Source: Ahaetulla prasina (taxonomy: Eukaryota > Chordata > Lepidosauria > Squamata > Colubridae). From it: a stretch of DNA of 64,000 nucleotides. The position numbers and the translations under genes were made by a program. How positions within the stretch are numbered: position 1 is the first letter of the stretch; each line of letters starts with the position of its first letter. Below, piece by piece: positions 10,375 through 20,867 of the stretch. The stretch is taken from positions 369,441,233 to 369,505,232 of the forward strand of contig NC_080539.1 of NCBI RefSeq assembly GCF_028640845.1, read 5' to 3'. A model generated the notes under the pieces. The model worked only from the letters and a program-made list of their open reading frames with translations. It did no database searches and was not told the DNA's origin.

Positions 10375-10980
10375 GTGTGTGTGGGAGAGAGAGAGAAAGA
10401 GATGGAGAGAGAGAGACATGGAGAAAGAAAGAGAGTGACAGTAAGAGAGAGAGAGAGAGAGAAAGAGACAGAGAGACATGGAGAAAGAAAGAGAGTGAAA
10501 GTAAGAGAGAGAGAGAGACAGAGAGATATGGAGAAAGAAAGAAAGTGAAAGTAAGAGAGAGAGAGAGAGAAAGAGGGAAAGAGAAAGAAAGAAGAGAGGA
10601 AGAAAGAAAGAAAGGAAGGAAGGAAGAAAGGAAGAAAGAAAGAAAGGAGGAAGAAAGAGAGAAGAAAGGGAGAGAGAGAGAGAAAGAGGGAAAGAGAAAG
10701 AAAGAAGAGAGGAAGAAAGAAAGAAAGGAAGGAAGGAAGAAAGGAAGAGAAAGATGAAAAAAGAGAAAGAAAGGGAGAGAAAGAAAGAGAAAGAAAGAGA
10801 GAAAGAAAGAAAGAAAGAGAAAGAGTGAAAAAGAAAGGGAAGAAAAAGGAAAAGAGAGATGAAAAGAGAAAGAGAAAGTAAAAAAAGAAGGAAAATAGAG
10901 AGAAAGAGGGAATGAGAGAAAAAAGAGGAAGAAAGAAAAAGATGGAAAAAAGAAAAAAGAAAGCAAGAAAGAAAGCATTC
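10375..10980. repeat. Polypurine (GAGA/GAAA/GGAA) tract
   Basis: About 600 bp of almost pure purine on the plus strand. The long frames on both strands here are low-complexity artefacts. Confidence 0.9.
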
Positions 10981-10984
10981 TCAC

Positions 10985-11400
10985 TTCTAATTTTTTATTA
11001 GCTTATAGTATAAAATACAAAAGGATCCAGAGAGAAGGGGAAGAGAGGAGTGTAGAAGAAGAGAGGGAGGGAAAGAAAAAAAAAAGACTTTGACTTCTGA
11101 CTCCCTCTGTTGCAGTAGGATAAGGCATTAACATCAAACCTCAACCTTTTATTTTTCCATAATATTATAAACTAGCCATTTCTATAACAACAAATCAATC
11201 TAATCCGTAAAACCCAAAATCAAAGTTTCATTTTTTTCCCACCTCAGGCAGAAAGTCCAGAAGCGGTTTCCGAGTAGAAAGCAGATGCACTTATATTCTT
11301 TTCTTGGATCAAAACGGTCAATTTAGCCATCTCTTCTCACTTCTAAAAGCATGCACACCACCACTGGCCATGTCCTGGGTGTGCTTGAATTGAGAATTGA
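10985..11400. other. Intronic, no gene seen
   Basis: A/T-rich and purine-rich sequence with no repeat family recognised and no exon-like open frame. Confidence 0.45.
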
Positions 11401-11402
11401 CA

Positions 11403-11895
11403 CCAAGTAATCCTCGACTTACAACCATTTTCTTTAGTGACCGTTCAAAGTTACAAAACCACTGAAAAAAAGTGACTTATGACCGTTTTTCACACTTGCG
11501 ACTTTTGTAGCATCCCCATGATCAAAATTCAGAGGCTTGGCAACCGGCTCGCATTTATGACGGTTGCAGTGTGTCTCTGGGTCACGCGATCCCCTTTTGC
11601 AACCTTCTGCCAAGCCAAGTCAAGGGGGAAGCCAAGTTCACTTAACAACCGTGTTACTAACTTATGAACTGCGGTGATTCACTTAACAACTGTGGCAAGA
11701 AAGGTCGTCAAATGGAGCAAAGCTCACTGAACAAATGGCTCGCTTAACCAAAGAAATGTTGATGTTGGGCTCAGTTGTGGTCGTAAGTCGAGGACTACCT
11801 GCAGTAACACAGTTGTTAAGTGAATCTGGCTTCCCCATTGGCTTTGCCTGTCAGAAGGTCGTAAAAGAGGATTACGTGAAATCCTGGAAGATGGC
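11403..11895. repeat. GTCCTCGACTTAC MITE, full copy plus half copy
   Basis: A full copy spans about 11403-11802. An opposite-orientation copy starts at 11803 and is interrupted at 11895 by the solo LTR. It resumes at 12482. Confidence 0.8.
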
Positions 11896-12481
11896 TGTTG
11901 TGCCTCGTACTCCCTCCTCTCTTCAGCCGGGCCCCTCCCATCTCCTCCCGGGCCTGCTATCAGACTCAGAGTCTGATAATGAAGATGAACGGCCTGTCAT
12001 GCCTCCAGCCCCCGGCCCTGGCCCCATGCCCGGACAGGATGTCAGGAATGAACAAACAAACCTCACTCATACGGCGTGTGTTCCTTTGGCTCAGCCATCA
12101 GAGGAAGTCAGCCACGGATTGGAATTACTCGGGCCTACTCCTTCTGACCCCTCCCTTTCTCAAACAGCAGAAGACAATTCAAAGTGGGAGGATCCTCGCT
12201 TCCGGAGATCTGAGAGGCGACGCCAGCAGAAGGAAGGGAGGGGCAGGCCTGGATAAACGCTGAGTCATGGAGCCACACCCCACAGCCTATATAAAGGACC
12301 TGCTTTTGGCATTCCAACTTTGAGTCAAGCAAAGTCTCATCTAGTTTGCTGAAGTCACAACTTGGACTCCTGCCTGCCCTGAGAAACCTGGAAGGAATTT
12401 GGCAAAGCTGCAGAGGCTTCGTGGCCATGCTTGATACGGACTTCCTAGACCCGGTCGTCGGAGGGGGAGGGGGACATGACA
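11896..12481 (+). mobile_element. Solo LTR with 5-bp target duplication
   Basis: Starts TGTTGTGCC and ends ...ACATGACA (TG...CA). It is flanked by ATGGC (11891-11895) and ACGGC (12482-12486), a 5-bp duplication with one mismatch. The interrupted MITE reads through on both sides. A TATA-like 'tatataaagg' lies near 12287. Related LTRs lie at 35565-36067 and 62374-62569. No internal retroviral region is present. Confidence 0.85.
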
Positions 12482-12815
12482 ACGGCAACCGTCATAAATA
12501 CGAACCAGTTGCCAGTTGCGTCCCCCATGTGATCAAAATTCAGGTGTGTGGAAACCAGCACATACTTATGACAGTTGCGGTATCCTGGTCACGTGATCAC
12601 CATTTGCAACTTTCCCAGCCAGCTTCCGACAAGCCAAGTCAACGAGGGAAGCCAGATTCACTTCCCGACCGCATGAGTCACTTAACGAATGCAGGGATTC
12701 GCGTAATAAATATGACAAAAAAGGTCATAAAATTGGACACAGCTCACTTAACGATCTTAGCCCTGGAAATTCCGATCCCAATTGCATTCGTAAGTCGAGG
12801 ACTGGCTGTATAGCA
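12482..12815. repeat. GTCCTCGACTTAC MITE, right part
   Basis: Continuation of the MITE interrupted at 11895, ending 'cgtaagtcgaggactggctgta' at about 12811. Confidence 0.8.
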
Positions 12816-13098
12816 ATGGATTCAGATTCTGGGTGGGGAATAAGGGGTCGGAATAAGTGATCTCCAGGTACCCTTTCAATCCTTCTGTACTAGAAGAAAT
12901 TCCAACCAGTTAAGTCAGGTTTCCATGGAGATCAATCTAACTCACTGGTGGCTAAGAGTCAAGATCAAGTTGATGGCACATAATCAATCAAACAAGATTG
13001 GTTTAAGAGAAGGGCAAAAAGATTGGACTCTGAAAATATCTTTAAATAAAGACTAGAGGAGCCCCACCATTGAGGGTGCTTGAATGATGAAATCCTGC
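12816..13098. other. Intronic, no gene seen
   Basis: No repeat or exon-like frame recognised. Confidence 0.45.
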
Positions 13099-13748
13099 AT
13101 TTATTTATTTTATTTATTTATTAAATTTTTATACCGCCCTTCTCCCGAAGGACTCAGGGCGGTTTACAGCCATAATAAAAAACAACAGCAATATACACAT
13201 AAAACCATAATTAAAAAACTTATTATACAAATGGCCGAATTAAAACATTTAAAATAAAACCCCGAATTATAGAATGTTAAAACATTAAAACTAATTAAAA
13301 TCCTATTAAAATCCTATGCCAGTCCTGCGCGAACAAACAAATAGGTCTTCAGCTCGCGGCGGAAAGTCCGAAGGTCCGGCAGTTGCTGGAGTCCAGGGGG
13401 AAGTTCGTTCCAGAGGGTGGGAGCCCCCACAGAGAAGGCCCTCCCCCTGGGGCCCGCCAGCCGACATTGCTTGGCGGACGGCACCCTAAGGAGTCCCTCT
13501 CTGTGCGAGCGTACAGGTCGGTGGGAGGCATTCAGTAACAGCAGGCGGTCCCATAAGTACCCTGGCCCTAAGCCATGGAGCGCTTTAAAGGTAGTCACCA
13601 ACACCTTGAAGTGCACCCGAAAGACCACAGGTAGCCAGTGCAGACTGCGCAGGAGAGGTGTTACATGGGAGCAACGTGTGGCTCTCACTATCACCCACGC
13701 AGCTGCATTCTGAACCAACTGGAGCCTCCGGGTATGGGGCAAGACTTG
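13099..13748 (-). repeat. L2-like LINE 3' part
   Basis: Minus-strand element with a 146-codon frame at 13314-13754 encoding the RT C-terminal region. The 3' end carries the 'ataccgcccttctcccgaagg' signature and a TTTATTTATT tail at 13100-13125. Confidence 0.85.
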
Positions 13749-13761
13749 GACCAAAATAACA

Positions 13762-13809
13762 GACTAACAGAATAACAGAGTTGGAAGGGACCTTGGAGGT
13801 CCTCTAGTC
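13762..13809 (-). repeat. CR1 3' end, left part of an interrupted copy
   Basis: CR1 3' terminus 'cagagttggaagggacc', continuing at 14570 after the hAT-type insertion. Confidence 0.75.
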
Positions 13810-14569
13810 CAGTGGTCACCAACTGGTGGTCCGTGGACCACTGGTGGTCCGCGAGAAAATTTTGGTGGTCCGCAGAAAAATTATTTGCATTTTTTATATT
13901 GCACTAAATCAGGGGTCCTCAAACTACAGCCCCTGGGACGGATATGTGCAATGAACGTTTGTGTTGCTGCAGAGAGAAAGACCCCCTTTGGGGTCTTTTT
14001 GTGAGAGTCAGAGGGGGGCAAAAATTCCGACTTAAGGTCTGCTTCAGCCTCCTGGTGTGGGGCTTTGGGCAAAGGCTGGAGGGAAGTGCCGCTAGTGGCA
14101 AAGAGCCGGAGGGCCTCGTTCCAGTGGGACTGCATCATGGCCTGGAACTGGCTGACCATCTCAGCCTGCTGAGTCTCTAGGCGCCGGCACCTGGCCTTGC
14201 ACTCTTGCAGGTCTTCCCTCTGCTTGGAAAGCCTATGCTCCTAGTCCTCAGTGAGGTGCTTCTGCTGAGCCTCCTTCTCGGTCAGATCCAATTTGAACTG
14301 AGCTGTTTTGCCAACTCTTTCTCATGGTGGCTGCTTAGTTCCAACAACTGTTTCCCGTTGGGGCCCTAAGGAGCCCAAGCGGGCAGGCAAAGAGTGGCTG
14401 GGAGGGCCAGCGAGGCGCCTCTCGACGCGAGTGACATTGAGTTGGCCACGCCCACCCAGTCACATGACCACCTAGCCACGCCCACACAGCCGGTCATTAG
14501 GCAGATCATATTAGTAGTTAAAATTATGAATTTAATGGCCCCTGAGGTCCGAAAGGTTGAGGACCCCTT
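13810..14569. mobile_element. hAT-type element carrying a coiled-coil-like gene fragment
   Basis: Ends read CAGTGGTCACCAAC and ...GGTTGAGGACCCCTT. It is flanked by perfect 8-bp duplications CTCTAGTC (13802-13809 and 14570-14577) and splits a CR1. A second end-like sequence, CAGGGGTCCTCAAAC, lies inside at 13911, so the structure is composite. On the minus strand, 13925-14330 has protein-like content (frame 13881-14159: M-V-S-Q-F-Q-A-M-M-Q-S-H-W-N-E-A-L-R-L) followed upstream by charged Q/E/K/R-rich coding with stops. This resembles a captured fragment of a host coiled-coil gene whose identity I do not recognise. Confidence 0.7.
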
Positions 14570-14765
14570 CTCTAGTCCAACCCCACCCCCCATGCTCAAG
14601 CAGGAGATCCTACACCACTTCAGACAAATGGTTATCCAATCTCTTCTTAAAAGCCTCCAGTGTTGGAGTGCCCACAACTTCTGGTGGCAAGCTGTTCCAC
14701 TGGCTAATTGTCTCACTGTCAGGAAATGTCTCCTTAGTTCTAGGTTGCTTCTTCCCTGGATTAAT
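14570..14765 (-). repeat. CR1 LINE, right part of the interrupted copy
   Basis: Minus-strand CR1 3' region with words matching 8527-8760, ending in a purine tract. Confidence 0.75.
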
Positions 14766-14930
14766 AAGAGGAGGAAGGTAGAGGAAGAAGAAGAAAAATC
14801 GAAGGGGAGGAAGAAGAAGGAGAGGAAAAGGAGAAGGAGAAGAGAGAAGAAAAGAAAAAGAAGAAGAAGAAGAAGAAGAAAAGGAAGAGAAGAGGGAAAG
14901 GAAGAAGAAGAAAAGGAGTGAGAAGAATTA
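14766..14930. repeat. Polypurine (AGG/GAA) tract
   Basis: Plus-strand purine run. The lysine/arginine- or serine/phenylalanine-rich frames across it are artefacts. Confidence 0.85.
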
Positions 14931-15059
14931 ACTTTACAACTTTGCAATGCTGAGCCCAGTCCCAAACCATTGAAAAACTTTCAGTTGTTGTTTTTTAACT
15001 GTGGAGAGATGTGAAGCATGAAGATCTGGATACCTTTATTTCATTACCCAAACTAGGTA

Positions 15060-15535
15060 ATATCATTAATACTAGCACTGAGGATGTTACCTAGTTGGGT
15101 AATGAATTGTTTGCAAGAAAACAACCAAGTTCAGAAAAACACCAAAGATCTCACTTTCCCCCACCCACTTCCTCCTCCTCCTCCTCCTCCTCCTCCTCCT
15201 CCTCCTCCTCCCTGCAAATCACACCCCTTTCTAGCACTGAGGATGTTACCTAGTTGGGTAATGAATTGTTTGCAAGAAAACAACCAAGCTCAGAAAAACA
15301 CCAAAGATCTCACTTCCCCCCACCCACTTCCTCCTCCTCCTCCTCCTCCTCCTCCTCCTCCCTGCAAATCACACCCCTTTCTAGCACTGAGGATGTTACC
15401 TAGTTGGGTAATGAATTGTTTGCAAGAAAACAACCAAGCTCAGAAAAACACCAAGGACCTCACAGTCCTCCTCCTCCTCCTCCTCCTCCCCCCACCAAAC
15501 CCCACTGTCACTCATGATGTTACCCAGTTTGGGTA
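15060..15535. repeat. Tandem ~155-bp repeat with (CTC)n spacers
   Basis: Three units begin 'tagcactgaggatgttacc' at 15072, 15232 and 15382, each followed by a ~100-bp conserved part and a (CTC)n run of decreasing length. A partial unit closes at about 15535. A related single fragment is at 10175-10255. Confidence 0.85.
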
Positions 15536-15589
15536 ATTGTTGGGGGATTGTCTGCCTTCCCTCCCTCCCTCCCTCCCTCTCTCTCTCTC

Positions 15590-16430
15590 TCTGCTCTCCT
15601 AAAATTGGGCCCAGATTTCTCATTGGACCCATTTCCACTCCGCGATTCGCTTTCGGACTCCACGGCTGGACGGATGGAGCAGAATGACAGCCGAACAGTA
15701 GTTTTCGTGAGCCGCACGCTTTTCCTCCCTGAGTGATTGCGAAGAATCCAACCGCCAGCTTGATGGCCCTTCATCAAAAATCAATTGCTGCTCTCAGCCG
15801 CGCGCCCAGGCATAGCCGGTCTGGCATTATATGCTGTCCTGAAGCCATGCCAATCTTTTCCCCCTGCGATGCGCCGAGCACGCTCCTCGCAGCGTGGAGT
15901 TGTTTGGAAACATGTGGCAGAGGTCTTGCATGAGCTGGAGTCAGCGCCTCGAACGTTTTGCTAGGCGGTCTTCTTTTCTGGGGGACGGTTGTTTCTGCGG
16001 GGGGCTCTAATTTTCCAATTTCACCCTTTGTTTCTGGCCCTAAACTCATCCGTCCACATTCTGATTCTGTCCCCAGAGTGAATCACGGCTAATCTCTCCC
16101 ATCTGTTCCGGTGCGGTTTGAAAGGGGTAGATGTCTCTTTTCCCTCCCTCTGAAATTTATTATTAATCATTCTGGTAACTGGTTTGCGGTGGTGGTTTTT
16201 AAATGTGTACACTTTATCGTAATTATCAGATTAATCTTCGGCAGAAGGCGATTAGCATTCGTAGTACGAACATATGTGTGTTTACTGCAATAAGCAGGAA
16301 TCGGAAGTCAAAACACAGCGCAAACTGTGGCCCTCTTCAGGGGGAGGGGTGCCACAGTCCCCCTCCTCCCAAATTTATATCAATGAGATAAGCCTTTGGA
16401 CTAACTGGGTGTTTTTCAATCGGAGCAACA
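15590..16430. promoter_or_regulatory. Repeat-free intronic block, candidate regulatory element
   Basis: About 840 bp without any recognised repeat, in an intron otherwise filled with them. It contains several CpGs near 15640-15950 and an AT-rich core 'tttattattaatcattctgg' near 16157. No exon-like frame with splice sites was found. Retention of unique sequence suggests constraint, but nothing here proves function. Confidence 0.35.
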
Positions 16431-16435
16431 TTAAG

Positions 16436-17107
16436 AAGTCTGTGGACTTCGACTCTTAGAATTCTGGGAGTCGAAGTCCACAAATGCCGGCTGGGGGATT
16501 CTGGGAGTTGAAGTCCACAAATGCCTGCTGGGGGATTCTGGGAGTCGAAATCCACAAATGCCGGCTGGGGGATTCTGGGAGTCGAAATCCACAAATGCCT
16601 GCTGGGGGATTCTGGGAGTTGAAGTCCACAAATGCCTGCTGGGGAATTCTGGGAGTCGAAATCCACAAATGCCGACTGGGGGATTCTGGGAGTTGAAATC
16701 CACAAATGCCGACTGGGGGATTCTGGGAGTCGAAATCCACAAATGCCGGCTGGGGAATTCTGGGAGTTCAAGTCCACAAATGCCTGCTGGGGGATTCTGG
16801 GAGTTGATGTCCAGAAATGCCAGCTGGGGGATTCTGGGAGTCGAAATCCACAAATGCCTGCTGGGGGATTCTGGGAGTCGAAATCCACAAATGCCGGCTG
16901 GGGAATTCTGGGAGTTCAAGTCCACAAATGCCTGCTGGGGGATTCTGGGAATTGATGTCCAGAAATGCCGGCTGGGGGATTCTGGGAGTCGAAATCCACA
17001 AATGCCTGCTGGGGGATTCTGGGAGTCGAAATCCACAAATGCTGGCTGGGGGATTCTGGGAGTCAAAGTCCACAAATGCCAGCTGGGGAATTCTGGGAAT
17101 AGAAGTC
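16436..17107. repeat. 37-bp minisatellite derived from a hAT-type element
   Basis: About 18 copies of a 37-bp unit built on 'attctgggagtcgaaatcc' plus 'acaaatgccggctggggg'. The unit equals the inner part of the hAT-type family seen at 46953-47217. Many overlapping frames are open on both strands, but this reflects the repeat, not a gene. Confidence 0.9.
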
Positions 17108-17124
17108 TAAAGACTTCTAAAGGG

Positions 17125-17395
17125 AGTAGGAGGCTAAAACATATGAAGAACGGTTGCAGGAACTGGGCATGTCTAATTTAATGAAAAGAAGGACTAGGGG
17201 AGACATGATAGCAGCGTTCCAATATCTCAGGGGTTGCCACAAAGAAGAGGGAGTCAAACTATTCTCCAAAGCACCTGAGGGTAGAACAAGAAGCAACGGG
17301 TGGAAACTAATCAAGGAGAGAAGCAACTTAGAACTAAGGAGAAATTTCCTGACAGTTAGAACAATCAATAAGTGGAACAACTTATACGGGGGTCA
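17125..17395 (+). repeat. CR1 LINE tail, 3' end missing
   Basis: Plus-strand frame at 17154-17390 encodes the CR1 tail (Y-E-E-R-L-Q-E-L-G-like start in the preceding bases, [17 protein letters not shown]). It breaks off at 'aacaacttat', where Gypsy sequence begins. Confidence 0.85.
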
Positions 17396-17415
17396 GAGAC
17401 ATCCGTTTGAGGAGA

Positions 17416-20400
17416 CGGTTGCTAGCCAAGAGCAACCTGACATTGGCAAACGCTCTGGAAGCCAGAGCCCATGAGATGTCCAACCATGCAGCAGACACCT
17501 TACAAAGCGACTCACGCCGATGGCGGGCGCAAAGCGAGCACAGTCCACCACGAAGAAACCTATCGTGAGTCAACCAGCGAAGAGGAGGAAGAAGTCCACT
17601 ACACCGGAAAATCGACAAGGGAAGACCCGGAGGAATGCGGAAGTTGCGGGCGACATCAGCGCCAAAGATGTAAGTTCAGGGCGCCATTTGCGGCGGTGTG
17701 AAAGGAAGGGCACCTGGCTCAAGTCTGCCGAGCACCCCAACCTTCCGCCGAAAATTCAAATCGCCAATCAGAGCGGCTCTGAGTCAGAGATGCAAACCCC
17801 ACATTCCCGAAATTTCAAACCAGCCAATCAGGCCGAGATCGGCGACCAGCGATTGGCCAGGAAAGAAAAGCGCGAAGTCAAACCGAATGACTGTTACCAT
17901 AGACCACGCAGCTACCCGCATCGAAGAAAAGATCTTCACAAACCCGACAATTGAAGGCGTACCGTGCCGACTGGAAGTAGACACAGGATCAGCTATCACA
18001 ATCATGTCCTGGGACACTTTTGTGAAAGCCTTGCGCCGTAAGCGCAAGCTACAGAAACAACGGCCCGGGTGCAGGATTACCAGGGCAACCGCATCCCTGT
18101 TCGAGGGACAACGACCGTCGAGGTCAATCGGGACATACGAAAAGACCCTGCCCATCACGTTAGTCGAGGAACCTTGCCAAGCTTGCTGGGGCTAGACTGG
18201 TTCCGGGCGTTGGGAATGGGGTGACTGGCGTCCACGGCGGATGCAACCTGCAAAACACCCTAATGGAGGAATTCGAGCGTATTCGAGGACCGTTTAGGCA
18301 AGTACAAGGGGACCCCTATCTCCTTCAATTTAGACCCCAAATAGCTCCCATTAGGTTAAAGGCAAGGAGGGTTCCTTTGCACTCAAACCTAAAATCGACA
18401 AAGAGTTAGATAAATTAGTCAGCCAGGGATACTAGTGCCAGTTGATCATGCCAAATGGGAGACGCCAATCGTCACCCTATAAAACCAGACGGGTCCATAA
18501 GAATTTGCGCTGATTACAAGGCTACCTTGAACAAAGCATTGCAAAAGAGCGCCTACCCAGTTCCAGTAGTGCAACACTTATTGCACTCACTAGGGCACGG
18601 ACAAGTTTTCGCCAAATTAGACTTGGCACAAGCGTACCAACAGCTACCCGTAGATGCTAGCACAGCTGAGGCCCAGACCATTGTAGCAGGTGCCTTTAAG
18701 TGCACCCGGTTACAGTTTGAGTGTGGCCCGGCTATTCAAAATTTGATGGAGCTCCTACAAGGGTTACCGGAGTCGTACCCTATTTCGATGATGTGTTGGT
18801 ATCAGGGAAGATTTAAGAGAACTGGGGGCGATTAAGGAAAGTTTTGGCCATTTTAGGTCGGCAGGATTAAAAGTCAAAGCAAATGCAGTGTCAGATTGAA
18901 TCTGTTGAATTTTGGGCTATAGAATAGATAAAAAAATTCACCCACTGAGAGTCAAAGCGATAAAGAGAGCCCCAGCACCAAAAACAAGACAGAACTCCAG
19001 GCTTTCCTGGGTCTGGTAACTTTTACGCCGTGTTTTTAAAAGACAAGGCAACCGTTGCTGAACCGCTGCATAAATTGCTTGGAAAAACACTGTTTGGTCG
19101 TGGGGAAGTCAGAGAATAGGGCATTTGAGGCGGTTGCTAGCCAAGAGCAACCTGACATTGTAACGCTCTGGGCGAAGCCAGAGCCCATGAGATGTCCAAC
19201 CATGCAGCAGACACCTTACAAAGCGACTCACGCCGATGGCGGGCGCAAAGCCGAGCACAGTCCACCACGAAGAAACCTATCGTGAGTCAACCAGCGAAGG
19301 AGGAAGAAGTCCACTACACCGGAAAATCGACAAGGGAAGACCCGGAATGCGGAAGTTGCGGGCGACATCAGCGCCAAAGATGTAAGTTCAGGGCGCCATT
19401 TGCGGCGGTGTGAAAGGAAGGGCACCTGGCTCAAGTCTGCCGAGCACCCCAACCTTCCCGCGAAAATTCAAATCGGCCAATCAGAGCGGCTCTGAGTCAG
19501 AGATGCAAACCCCACATTCCGAAATTTCAAACCAGCCAATCAGAGGCGCGAGATCGGGGCGACCAGCGATTGGCCAGGAAAGAAAGAGCGCGGTCAAACC
19601 GAATGACTGTTACCATAGACCACGCAGCTACCCGCATCGAAGAAAAGATCTTCACAAACCCGACAATTGAAGGCGTACCGTGCCGACTGGAAGTAGACAC
19701 AGGATCAGCTATCACAATCATGTCCTGGGACACTTTTGTGAAAGCCTTGCCGCACATCGCATAGCGCAAGCTACAGAAACAACGGCTCCGGGTGCAGGAT
19801 TACCAGGGCAACCGCATCCCTGTTCGAGGGACAACGACCGTCGAGGTCAAACGGGACATACGAAAAGACCCTGCCCATCACGTTAGTCGAGGAACCTTGC
19901 CAAGCTTGCTGGGGCTAGACTGGTTCAGGCGTTGGGAATGGGGTGACTGGCGTCCACGGCGGATGCAACCTGCAAAACGCCCTAATGGAGGAATTCGCAG
20001 GCGTATTCGAGGACCGTTTAGGCAAGTACAAGGGACCCCTATCTCCTTCAATTTAGACCCCAAATAGCTCCCATTAGGTTAAAGGCAAGGAGGGTTCCTT
20101 TTGCACTCAAACCTAAAATCGACAAAGAGTTAGATAAATTAGTCAGCCAGGGATACTAGTGCCAGTTGACCATGCCAAATGGGAGACGCCAATCGTCACC
20201 CTATAAAACCGGGTCCATAAGAATTTGCGCTGATTACAAGGCTACCTTGAACAAAGCATTGCAAAAGAGCGCCTACCCAGTTCCAGTAGTGCAACACTTA
20301 TTGCACTCACTAGGCACGGACAAGTTTTCGCCAAATTAGACTTGGCACAAGCGTACCAACAGCTACCCGTAGATGCTAGCACAGCTGAAGCCCAGACCAT

Positions 20401-20867
20401 TATAACGCACCGGTGCCTTTAAGTGCACCGGTTACAGTTCGGGTGAGTGTGGCCCGCTATTCAAAATTTGATGGGCGGCTCCTACAAGGGTTACCGAGTC
20501 GTACCCTATTTCGATGATGTGTTGGTATCAGGGAAGATTTAAGAGAACTGGGGAAGCGATTAAGGAAAGTTTTGGCCATTTTAGGTCAGGATTAATTAAA
20601 GTCAAAGCAAAAAATGTCAGATAGGGGTCGAATCTGTTGAATTTTTGGGCTATAGAATAGACAAAAGGATTCACCCCACTGAGAGCAAAGTCAAGCGATA
20701 AAGGCCCCAGCACCCAAAAACAAGACAGAACTCCAGGCTTTCCTGGGTCTGGTAAACTTTTACGCCGTGTTTTTAAAAAACAAAGCAACCGTTGTTGAAC
20801 CGCTGCATAAATTGCTTGGAAAAACACTGTTTGGTCTTGGGGAAGTCAGAGAATAGGGCATTTGAGG
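17416..20867 (+). repeat. Tandem duplication inside the Gypsy element
   Basis: Units 17416-19130 and 19131-20867 both run from 'cggttgctagccaagagcaa' to 'agaatagggcatttgagg'. They differ mainly by small indels at different places, with few substitutions. Each covers gag end, protease and reverse transcriptase. Confidence 0.9.

Noticed and set aside
10256..10984. 242-codon frame rich in S, F and L
   Set aside because: Low-complexity purine tract artefact.
16337..17181. Several 180-210 codon frames on both strands
   Set aside because: 37-bp minisatellite; alternate frames give the same kind of repeat.
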